Shown here piece by piece: positions 29,840 through 37,306 of a DNA stretch of 37,306 nucleotides. The number at the start of each line of letters is the position of its first letter. The stretch's first letter is position 1. The DNA lies in the IMG/VR virus record IMGVR_UViG_3300031331_000005, positions 1 to 37,306 of that record; one strand, written 5' to 3'. This DNA is from a virus. The notes beneath the pieces were generated by a model. The model did not search any database. It had not been told where the DNA came from and saw only the letters and a program-made list of their open reading frames with translations. The position numbers were made by a program, and so were the translations under genes.

Positions 29840-32800
29840 CGCTTACGGCGCTTGCGTTTTTCATTTTTCGCGGCCCAAGCGTCTTTCATTCCCTCGAATG
29901 GCGTAAGCATCATATCCGATACGCCCAGGGCACGCGTCGCTGTTCGGAGCAGATAGAACGTCCCTTCGTCAAAATCCCCTGACGCGAATTGTTGCGCTGC
30001 TCGTTGGATACCTTCTGAAAAAACATTCAGCGTGACCCCTGGACGAAATTCGTAATTTTTCCCCATCAAGACATTCTGCAGAATGGTATTGATAAAATCT
30101 CCGATGAGGAAGAATCCCGTGGCTTGTTCTGTCATCGCGATCGCCGATCCCATCGCAGCCTCATGAAGCTTGAACACGCTCGTGGCCCGCTTTCGCGTTT
30201 CCTCCGCTTTCTCCTTTTCTCCCATGGCTTCCGTTACGGCCGCTTTAACCATCTTGCCCGGGACGCTCGCGCCAGCACGCAACCAGTAGAACAGGAGCCC
30301 CTGCAGGAACACGGTGTACCCGATATATTTTGTCGCCTGCGTCTTTGTCAGCCGTCCGTCGCGCATGAGGCGCACCGCATCGATCATGCTGCTCGCAATC
30401 TTCATGTTCTGCTGCGTCAATTCCGCAAAGAATTTTGTTCCCGCTTCCTGCGAGAATCGCGGCTTGCCGATAAACGTCATATCCGGCTGCGTACGGAGGA
30501 TAACGGAATTAACGACCTCGCCGGCGCGCACGTATGCGTCCTTTTCCGACATGCCCTCGCGTCCATATTTGCGCACCAATCCCCAAAAGATGCCGGACGC
30601 GCCGCGCATGTTGACGTACTGGTCCGCTGGTTCCGTTGTGAGGCGCATCCCGAGATCCGCTGTTGATTTGATCTTACGCACTGTCCAGTGTTTACTAGGC
30701 CGCTCTGAAATTTCCGATACGGGACGCAGCCGGCGGAGTCGTAGGACGTTTACGTGTTTCTCTAAAATCTGACGACGAGACTTGTTCCAGCGGTTTCGTA
30801 ATCCCCACTCGTAATCTCTTAACGGAATATTCATTGATCCCGATTCCGCTCGATATTGCGCGTTCGCGGAAAACTGCCCAACAGCAACACGGACATTCGA
30901 GAGGATGCCCTTGAACAAGGCGTTACTCAACTGGTCGACGCCCGTCGGATTCCATTGATCCTTACCGCTCTTCACACGACCGCCTCCGGTCAAGTTTTCC
31001 GTATGCCAGTCAACGGTTTCAAGAAACGCTTTTCCGTATTTCGTCTCCATCGCTCCGCGGAAGTCTTTGTCTCGAATAATCGCATTCAGATCCGTGAGAT
31101 CTTTTGCCGTCTGCTCATACCATGTCGCGCGTTGCACGTACCGGCGGTATTCCTGAAACGGGTCAACGAGCTTCAACGCGGAGAATACGCGAGGATCCGT
31201 CCGACGAACCATGCCCGGATCAATGGAAACGCTGTACTGTTTTAGATCATTCAGTCCGGATTCAGCGAATCCCGCAACACCTCGGTCATCTATGTGCATG
31301 CCTTCGTCGTGCATAGGGCCGGCGTATCGCTCCCGATACCCGAGCGGCACGCCGCTACGCTCTTCAAAGACCGGTGCGAGCTTGTCCCATAAGGGCGCGT
31401 ATCCGTTGTCAATGAGCCACGTCCCCATCTGCTTATCTTCGGGCTTCAAGAGATCGTAGACAGCTTCCCTGATTTCGGGCGTCCACGTATTCCCGCGCGT
31501 GATCCGTTCGCTTCCGACCTTCGTCTGGTCATACATCCACATCGCAAGCGCGTTGTTGCGGCTCACGCGTACGGCAATATCTTCCCCTTTCGTGTTCTTA
31601 AAAACGCCAAGATCGTGAACCGGTTCCATATCGATCTGCGCATGGATCCACTTCTTTTCGCTCCCATACAATTCGGTTCCGGTCTTTTGAAATCGCTCCA
31701 TGTAGTCCGTATATTCGATTAAAGCATCGATACCTTTTCTTGAAACGCGGTCTACCAGCTGTTCAAATCTTCCACCAACGCGCCGAGCGATCGCCTGGTA
31801 CGCAGAATGGTTGTTCAAATACCCGCGAAGCTTCTCGCGCCAATTACTCGCCGCCTTGGCGGGATCGATACGCGTTTCAAGCGGACGCGTCGGAGAATTG
31901 TACACTTCTTCAACGATTTCTTTCGTCACCTCGTTTTGTCGCGCGCGCCGCGCATCGATCATCTCGTTCCGCTTCGTCTTCCCTTCCGTGACATAGGACT
32001 GGATCGTTTCGAGCGTGTAGCGCAACTGCGGCAACGTTTGATCTTTCATGCCGCCAAGATTCAACAAATCGATCTGCCGCGCGATCTCTTCGGGCATCTC
32101 ATACGAAGCCTCACCAGATGCACGCTGCATCTCGTCCGCTTTTCGCGTTAATTCCACCATGCGCCTGTTCACCTCCGCTCGATCCATGCTCACGTATTCC
32201 CTGACAGCATCGATGCGCGCCTGATGTTCCGCCGTCAGCTTCCCGCGCGGCAGCCCCGCCCGGAGAGCGACCTTCGCGTTCTGCAGTGTTTTCTTTATCT
32301 TTTTCTGCAATCGTTTCCGTTCAAACGTATTCCACTTCGCGCGGACATCATCAATGATCTCCGCCGCACGTTCGGCGTCTTTGACATTTTTCAACTTGAC
32401 CAAAAAACTTCCGCGCACTTCTTTTGGAACACGGTTCTCGCGCATGAAGTCAACGAGAATCTGTTGAGCAGCCGCCTTGTTATTGAACTTCTGTCGCAGC
32501 CTGGCTTTCGCACGTTCCGCGGACTGCTTGAGAAAAGCCCGTTCGAGTGTCTCTTTAACCTTGCGGCGCGACAGGGAGGTTTTCTGCTTTTCCTCCATGC
32601 GCTTCCGATCGGCCTTTCGCAGATTCTTCTGCCGGTCAACGGCCGTTTCTCGCTTTTCTTGCCGGCGCTTTATTTCCTGCTCCACGGTTTCGCGAGCCTT
32701 GCGCTCTGCCTTTGTCTCGCGTGGCAAGGCTTCATTTTCTGATTTGGCGCGGCTCAACTCTTGCCGGATCATTCGTTCTTTATTCAATCGCTCGCGGAAC

Positions 32801-35055
32801 GCATCGAGCACCTTGTCCGAATCAGGGAGATTCTCGATAGCCCGTTCCGCACGCTGCCGTCGCAGGATCTCTGCACCTGTTGCCGTGCGGCCGCGCATCA
32901 CGCGCTCGCGTTCCTTCATATCTCCGCGCAGCCGTGAACTCAATCCTGCCACATCCATTTCCTCGAGCTCGGGCGTTCGTGAGACGCGACGCTTCCAATC
33001 TTTGTACTGCTCCTCTCTGCGCTCTTCAAATTTCAAATTTTCACGTTCCGTCTTTAAACGTTCTCGCGTCTCCTTATACCGCTGTTCCGTCTCCCGCCGT
33101 GCGATAACACGATCCGCCATATCCTCTGCGCGCTGCTGGAGCTCTTCCGTGGCCGCTCGCTTGATCGTTTTCGGCTTCGGAGTGTTCTCGAAAATATATC
33201 GTTCAGCCCGGTCCTCGAGATCCCGACGGATAGCGTCAAGCTCTGACTGGTTCTGCGCTTTTTCCGCTTCACGAATACGGTTCAAATCATCTGGCGTGAT
33301 CGTTTTCACGTGCGCCTCTTCATGGACCATAATCGTTTCCTTATATCGCTTCATGAGATCGCTTGGACGCTCTCCGGTCTTAGCCGTAAACGTTCGCTTA
33401 CGCTTGCCTCCGACAACGATCGTGTCGCCATTGAGGAGCTTGGAAACATCTTGCGCGATCACAGGATCATTGAAAACGATTTCTCCGGTCGCTGAATCAA
33501 AATATGCCGGACGATCATCGTACACATCGTCAACGTGCCGCGTCTTAATTTCCGACTTCGGATCGTCCTTTTGGATCGCTTCAATGATTTCACGTTCAAA
33601 CGCATATTGCGTAACAGGATCTTCAAGCTCGGCCGCCATGCGCTTTGTTCGGGACGATACCGGCGTTTCGAGGACCGCTTCAATTTTTCCGACCTCTTGC
33701 ACCGCTTCACCGAAAGACTGCGCCTGATCTGCAAGCTGGACAGCCCGAGACATCTTATCGCCCCATGTGGCCGCCCATTGTGGCCGTAGAGCAGAGTTAT
33801 CCTTGATTTGGGCATAAGAGGACAAGAGACGCTCTGAAACGCTTAGAGCCTCAATTTTGGAGCGTGAGGCCATATCGTCAATAACCTCGTAATCCTTGAC
33901 TTTCTGACGATATTTTTCTTTGATCTCCGAGACAGTCGCTTTTTGGGGATCTTTAACGCCAAGCATGTCCCCGGCAGTCTTGAGTGTGTCCTTAATCGTC
34001 ATGCGTTCCTGAATGACAGACCGGCCTTTTCCTACAGCTTTGCCCGCTCCGTGGAACGCGAGGATGATCGCGCCCAGGCCGGCCATCTCCTTAATCGAAT
34101 CGAGCTCCTCCGGCGTCGCATTCGGATTAACGAGTCCGTAGCTCCCTGCAGCGATCGATCCGCCGGCGGCCTGAATGGATCCGAAAACGTTCTGCTCGAC
34201 AGCCTCTGCCCCATGTTCTCCGGCCTTTCTCCCTTTTTCCCCGCCAACAGTCGCACCGGCAAGTCCTCCGATCTCGGGCATAGCGGACATCGCCTGGAGC
34301 ATTAAAAATCCACCGGTTAGGTTGATCGCGTTTTCAAATGCTGACGGTGCAAGCGAAAAAAACTGTTCCCGCTCCGTCTCCTTTGTCGATGCTTCCTTAA
34401 TCGCTCCCCCTGCCCGCTGAAAGGTTTGGATGATGTTATCTGCCACGCCTCCGACGAAACGCACGGCGGCGTTCACCGTCGATCCGGACGGTTGAAAAGG
34501 AACGCCGACAACAGGAGTATTTTCTTTTTGTTGCGGTGCATCTTTTCGGAAATCCCGAAGAGACGTTGTGATGCTTCGCATGGACGAAAAAAAGTGTTCA
34601 ACATTGTCGCTCGCTTCAAGCACGTCTTTGTTAATGCGTCCAATCTCTTTGTACGCCTCAATCTGCTCGCGTGTCTTTGGGTGATATGCCGTGGAGAGCG
34701 ATGAAATGACTGCATGCTCCTTTTTCAAGCGATCAATCGTACTCTCTTCCAGGGCGCTTTTTCGAGGCCCCTGGCCAACAGGGCCAACCGGTTCCTTTGG
34801 AGACGGTTCCGTCTTTGACTTCCGAAACGCGAACTTTGATTTGATATCTTCCGCTGCCTGTCGAGGTGACTTGCTGGATGCAACCTTGCTGGGTGCCGCC
34901 TTACCGCCGCCAATCCGTCCATTGATAATCGACGAAATTTCGTCGAGTGACTTTCGACTTCCCGTTTGATTCAATGTAGGCGACGGAATGTTACTTCCGC
35001 CGCCAATCCGTCCATTGATAATCGACGAAATTTCGTCGAGTGACTTTCGAGGCAT
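29836..35055 (-). CDS. Giant polyvalent virion protein with zincin motif
   Basis: 1739 residues. In order: a duplicated peptide RKSLDEISSIINGRIGGG (3-20 and 34-51); a Gly/Ala hydrophobic region (~240-330); a J-domain-like helix set, KDTLKTAGDMLGVKDPQKAT then IKEKYRQKVKDY (~350-400) without HPD; a zinc-peptidase motif H578-E-E-A-H582 after AYFDSATGEIVFND; long Arg/Glu coiled coils (~620-1000); and a C-terminal part with a membrane-like helix near 1585 and a basic tail KRKRRKR. Such giant multi-domain proteins are packed in podovirus heads and injected with the DNA. Peptidase activity is inferred from HExxH only. The start at 35055 lies 9 bases from the previous stop. Confidence 0.8.
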   Translation of the reverse strand: MPRKSLDEISSIINGRIGGGSNIPSPTLNQTGSRKSLDEISSIINGRIGGGKAAPSKVASSKSPRQAAEDIKSKFAFRKSKTEPSPKEPVGPVGQGPRKSALEESTIDRLKKEHAVISSLSTAYHPKTREQIEAYKEIGRINKDVLEASDNVEHFFSSMRSITTSLRDFRKDAPQQKENTPVVGVPFQPSGSTVNAAVRFVGGVADNIIQTFQRAGGAIKEASTKETEREQFFSLAPSAFENAINLTGGFLMLQAMSAMPEIGGLAGATVGGEKGRKAGEHGAEAVEQNVFGSIQAAGGSIAAGSYGLVNPNATPEELDSIKEMAGLGAIILAFHGAGKAVGKGRSVIQERMTIKDTLKTAGDMLGVKDPQKATVSEIKEKYRQKVKDYEVIDDMASRSKIEALSVSERLLSSYAQIKDNSALRPQWAATWGDKMSRAVQLADQAQSFGEAVQEVGKIEAVLETPVSSRTKRMAAELEDPVTQYAFEREIIEAIQKDDPKSEIKTRHVDDVYDDRPAYFDSATGEIVFNDPVIAQDVSKLLNGDTIVVGGKRKRTFTAKTGERPSDLMKRYKETIMVHEEAHVKTITPDDLNRIREAEKAQNQSELDAIRRDLEDRAERYIFENTPKPKTIKRAATEELQQRAEDMADRVIARRETEQRYKETRERLKTERENLKFEERREEQYKDWKRRVSRTPELEEMDVAGLSSRLRGDMKERERVMRGRTATGAEILRRQRAERAIENLPDSDKVLDAFRERLNKERMIRQELSRAKSENEALPRETKAERKARETVEQEIKRRQEKRETAVDRQKNLRKADRKRMEEKQKTSLSRRKVKETLERAFLKQSAERAKARLRQKFNNKAAAQQILVDFMRENRVPKEVRGSFLVKLKNVKDAERAAEIIDDVRAKWNTFERKRLQKKIKKTLQNAKVALRAGLPRGKLTAEHQARIDAVREYVSMDRAEVNRRMVELTRKADEMQRASGEASYEMPEEIARQIDLLNLGGMKDQTLPQLRYTLETIQSYVTEGKTKRNEMIDARRARQNEVTKEIVEEVYNSPTRPLETRIDPAKAASNWREKLRGYLNNHSAYQAIARRVGGRFEQLVDRVSRKGIDALIEYTDYMERFQKTGTELYGSEKKWIHAQIDMEPVHDLGVFKNTKGEDIAVRVSRNNALAMWMYDQTKVGSERITRGNTWTPEIREAVYDLLKPEDKQMGTWLIDNGYAPLWDKLAPVFEERSGVPLGYRERYAGPMHDEGMHIDDRGVAGFAESGLNDLKQYSVSIDPGMVRRTDPRVFSALKLVDPFQEYRRYVQRATWYEQTAKDLTDLNAIIRDKDFRGAMETKYGKAFLETVDWHTENLTGGGRVKSGKDQWNPTGVDQLSNALFKGILSNVRVAVGQFSANAQYRAESGSMNIPLRDYEWGLRNRWNKSRRQILEKHVNVLRLRRLRPVSEISERPSKHWTVRKIKSTADLGMRLTTEPADQYVNMRGASGIFWGLVRKYGREGMSEKDAYVRAGEVVNSVILRTQPDMTFIGKPRFSQEAGTKFFAELTQQNMKIASSMIDAVRLMRDGRLTKTQATKYIGYTVFLQGLLFYWLRAGASVPGKMVKAAVTEAMGEKEKAEETRKRATSVFKLHEAAMGSAIAMTEQATGFFLIGDFINTILQNVLMGKNYEFRPGVTLNVFSEGIQRAAQQFASGDFDEGTFYLLRTATRALGVSDMMLTPFEGMKDAWAAKNEKRKRRKR
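34904..34957. repeat. 54-bp perfect direct repeat, copy A, with 18-bp palindrome
   Basis: Identical to 34997-35050, offset 93 bp (31 codons). Contains the perfect palindrome TCGACGAAATTTCGTCGA at 34929-34946. Encodes the duplicated peptide near the start of the giant protein. Confidence 0.95.
34997..35050. repeat. 54-bp perfect direct repeat, copy B, with 18-bp palindrome
   Basis: Palindrome at 35022-35039. It lies at codons 2-20 of the giant gene, so as mRNA it would form hairpins close to the start codon. Confidence 0.95.
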
Positions 35056-35064
35056 ACACTTCGA

Positions 35065-36501
35065 TCACTCTCCTCCAAATAATCCTGTTACCCAATTCCA
35101 TCCCTTTGAAAGCCAACCTTCTCCTTCCGACTGATTATTTTGCATCTGCAAAATCTCCGACATCGTTTTACCCACGTATTCAGGATGCGCCTGCACATCC
35201 CATCCAGCATCACTGACATCTTTGATGCTCAACGGTTGATCGCCTTCACCCGGCTTCGATTGTGTACTGAAATAATTTTTCACAGCGTTGACCTGCTTCG
35301 TATCAAGAGGCCCGCCCATGACAGACTGCAAATCTCGAACCGTATCCTCAACCGAAAGTCCGGCGTCATAAGCTGCTGCAATACGTTGCGATTCCTCTTC
35401 ATCGAAGAGCGAAAGGATATCGGATCCCCCGCCGCCCCCACTACCACGATTACTTCTGCTCGTCGCCTCAACCTGTTCGCGCAACTGCTGCAATTCAAGG
35501 CGCTCGCGTTCGGACAGGAACGGCAGCATCTTCTTGAGCGCTTCTTCCGGCGTATCCATGAACGTCGCACCTGACTGCGCAAACGAGTCCGGATAGTTTT
35601 CAGCCATCGTTACGAGCGTATCTTTATTCGTCTGCAATCGCGTCGCTTCATCGACCAGCTGTTGCCGGCGCCTGTTAATCGTCTCCTTTTCGTCCACCCT
35701 CAATGTGATGAGATCCGCATTTTCCAAATCCAAAAGCGTCAAAAGAGCGGCTTCCTGGTCATTGAGATCGTCCCCGAGGGCCGTTACCATGCGATCCGCG
35801 TACGCGCGAGCTTCATCAATGTTTCCCTTAATGAGCTCCGCGACTCCTTTGAGGGATTCGATCTTTGCCTGCTGCTGCTTCTGGAGGTTGAATGAACGCC
35901 CTTGAAGCAGCGAGGCGCGGACCGGACGATTCTCTTCGTAAATAATGCCCTCGTTCATCGCATTCGTCGCATCCACAATCTTTTGGCGGATATTTTTCAG
36001 GGCATTTTTCTGTTCCTCCAGCTTCGCTTCACTCTGGCGCAGGAAGTCCGATCGCGTTGTTGCGCCCACAATCGAGGCCAGTCGATCTTTCAGACCGCTG
36101 ACAACACCCTCTTGACTCTGAACGGCTTCCGCCTGCGTTGCCTCCTGCTGCTTGTCTATATCGTCGATCGCTTTATCCATCCCGCTTAGATACTGCTCTG
36201 CGACCGCGTTTCGCGTTTCAAAATCCGCAGCACCCGGAACATCGGGATACTGCACATCTTCGTTCGTTCCGACTAAATTATCAGACGAAATCGTTTCATT
36301 TTTCGGAGGCTTAAAGGGTTCTGATGCCGGAATGGACGAAATATTCTCTTCAGGATTCCAAAAAATATTACCTTGGTCATCTCGCGTTGTCGCCTGTTCC
36401 AGCTGGTACGGCGTGTACTGTGTTTGCAGACTGCTCCAATTTGTAGCGCCAATATAATTCGGGCTGTCCTGCGGCGATTTTTCAGGGTTCAATCCAGGCA
36501 T
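35065..36501 (-). CDS. Virion/internal coiled-coil protein
   Basis: 478 residues from ATG 36501 (MPGLNPEKSP); the frame opens at 36543 but would overlap the upstream gene. Proline/Asn-rich N-terminus, long Gln/Glu/Lys coiled coils (~110-350), a glycine spacer (NRGSGGGGGSD), a small helical domain (DEEESQRIAAAYDAGLSVED ... DLQSVMGG) and a Trp-rich tail (WLSKGWNWVTGLFGGE) that could be membrane-active. Place just before the giant protein suggests an ejected internal protein. No exact family recognised. Confidence 0.65.
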   Translation of the reverse strand: MPGLNPEKSPQDSPNYIGATNWSSLQTQYTPYQLEQATTRDDQGNIFWNPEENISSIPASEPFKPPKNETISSDNLVGTNEDVQYPDVPGAADFETRNAVAEQYLSGMDKAIDDIDKQQEATQAEAVQSQEGVVSGLKDRLASIVGATTRSDFLRQSEAKLEEQKNALKNIRQKIVDATNAMNEGIIYEENRPVRASLLQGRSFNLQKQQQAKIESLKGVAELIKGNIDEARAYADRMVTALGDDLNDQEAALLTLLDLENADLITLRVDEKETINRRRQQLVDEATRLQTNKDTLVTMAENYPDSFAQSGATFMDTPEEALKKMLPFLSERERLELQQLREQVEATSRSNRGSGGGGGSDILSLFDEEESQRIAAAYDAGLSVEDTVRDLQSVMGGPLDTKQVNAVKNYFSTQSKPGEGDQPLSIKDVSDAGWDVQAHPEYVGKTMSEILQMQNNQSEGEGWLSKGWNWVTGLFGGE

Positions 36502-36515
36502 ATGAATAGATTGTA

Positions 36516-36830
36516 TCACGTTGAAAGAGCTACAGAAACCCACGCCGCATTCGCTGCATCGTACAGGTAAAGCGCGTATGATCCTGCATTCTCATAAATC
36601 AATATCTGATCGATGGCTTTGCGCGGCGTAAAATCGGGTACTGCCGTAACCGTACGAAAGAGCCCTTCCAAATGTTTTAGTTGAACAGGGAGCGCATCAA
36701 ACCCATCATGTCGATGAAACTGGATCGGCGGACTTAATTCGGGATTTGACAAAAATTGCCTAACCGTATCTTCAACAGCCTGCTTAAATTCAGACGTATC
36801 AACGAACTCCTGCTCCTTGAACTTCTTCAT
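36516..36830 (-). CDS. Small tail/fibre-associated protein
   Basis: 104 residues. The centre carries FHRHDGFDALPVQLKHLEG; an H-x-H-D-G-x-D motif of this type is frequent in short tail-fibre and virion proteins of phages. Predicted beta strands follow (QILIYENAGSYALYLYD). Overlaps the upstream gene by 32 bases. Confidence 0.6.
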   Translation of the reverse strand: MKKFKEQEFVDTSEFKQAVEDTVRQFLSNPELSPPIQFHRHDGFDALPVQLKHLEGLFRTVTAVPDFTPRKAIDQILIYENAGSYALYLYDAANAAWVSVALST

Positions 36831-37306
36831 AATCGAGAGAGACGCTTAGCAACCCCGATGCGCTTCCGGTTGCACTTTTATTAAACTGCGTAAAAAATCT
36901 CAAAATGCTAATAATCGGACTGTTTTCGATTGCGCGTTCATAAAAACCGCTGACACCATACGTCCCCGATCCATCAATATCCAACAACTCTACTGTTTCC
37001 GATGCACGATCAAAGCAATAAAACGTAAATCGCGACTGCGACAAAGCTGTGCGGTGGAGCTGTACGCGAATACGTTGTAGCTTGATGAACGAAGGAAATT
37101 CAATCGGAATCTCATGGAGCTCGGACGTTTCATATCCACTATTCGTCGGAGGCTCAAATGATGCCCGAGGAAACGTGACATTCCGAAGACACTTGAGTGT
37201 TTGAACCTTATGAAAAATACGAATACCTGTTTTTTGCGATTCAGGATATGCAACCAATGCTTTTACGCCATCGATCGGAGTAGACCCGTAACAATCATTC
37301 ATCATC
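36799..37306 (-). CDS. Virion protein, 5' end at window edge (probably C-terminus of the left-edge protein)
   Basis: 168 residues are visible from ATG 37305, but the frame is open at the edge and need not start there. Alternating strands (ALVAYPESQKTGIRIFHKVQ ... FTFYCFDRASETVELLDIDG) suggest a beta-rich receptor-binding or tail domain. If ends 37306 and 1 are joined, the left-edge protein continues GA|G-ATG-ATG in frame into this one, giving about 779 residues in total. Confidence 0.6.
   Translation of the reverse strand, partial: MMNDCYGSTPIDGVKALVAYPESQKTGIRIFHKVQTLKCLRNVTFPRASFEPPTNSGYETSELHEIPIEFPSFIKLQRIRVQLHRTALSQSRFTFYCFDRASETVELLDIDGSGTYGVSGFYERAIENSPIISILRFFTQFNKSATGSASGLLSVSLDYEEVQGAGVR

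Noticed and set aside
32477-33727. 416-codon plus-strand open frame
   Set aside because: Mirror frame of the Arg/Glu-rich coiled coils of the giant minus-strand gene; Ser/Arg-rich and without domains.
1-37306. Alternative genetic code (UGA recoded), as in some CPR lineages and phages
   Set aside because: Long genes end cleanly at TGA, TAA and TAG, and many TGA stops form tight ATGA joins with the next gene.

Overview
The window looks like a near-complete or complete genome (37.3 kb) of a tailed, probably podovirus-like phage, not a piece of bacterial chromosome. It carries small and large terminase, portal, scaffold, an N4-gp56-type major capsid protein, a connector-like protein, a very large polyvalent virion protein, a primase-helicase, an SF2 helicase, an SSB-like protein, a Cas4/RecB-like nuclease and a RusA-type resolvase. 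No integrase, repressor, DNA polymerase, tail sheath or tape measure was recognised. The tail-type gene at the left edge runs off the window, and it joins in frame, without a stop, to the gene at the right edge if the sequence is closed into a circle. The leftward virion operon would then be one ~20 kb block.

Layout: (1) positions 12060 down to 1, and 37305 down to 29836, all on the minus strand, hold packaging and virion genes. (2) 12061-13308 is a gene-free, partly very AT-rich control region with direct repeats, inverted repeats and a clear rightward promoter. (3) 13309-29839, all plus strand, holds replication, recombination, nucleic-acid and possible anti-defence genes, mostly small and tightly packed with ATGA overlaps. 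(4) 23998-25196 is a 1.2 kb gene-free stretch inside the plus-strand block, and the most striking part of the window. It folds into an array of long helical arms, at least four crossing (pseudoknot) helix pairs, GNRA and UUCG hairpins and two tRNA-like domains without a normal anticodon arm. It resembles in kind the giant ornate phage RNAs (GOLLD, ROOL), but I cannot assign it to either.

Host: the left-edge protein has an N-terminal signal or membrane segment followed by low-complexity Thr/Ser-rich text and four copies of a (S/A)WK(D/N)IYASGT motif. I associate this style with surface proteins of Patescibacteria (CPR, for example Parcubacteria). A CPR-infecting phage is therefore my best guess, as inference only. 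The standard code fits all genes. Shine-Dalgarno sequences are nearly absent; genes begin after short contexts such as CTATG or TTATG, with one perfect SD exception at 23800.

How it fits together: the early operon would be driven from TTGACA-17-TATTAT at 13118-13146. A repeated two-hairpin leader sits in front of several of its small genes. The primase-helicase opens and primes DNA; the SSB-like protein, helicase, nuclease and RusA serve replication and recombination. The ArdC-like and possible Acb2/Tad1-like proteins may counter host defence. The leftward operon packages DNA and builds the particle. No lysis gene could be identified.
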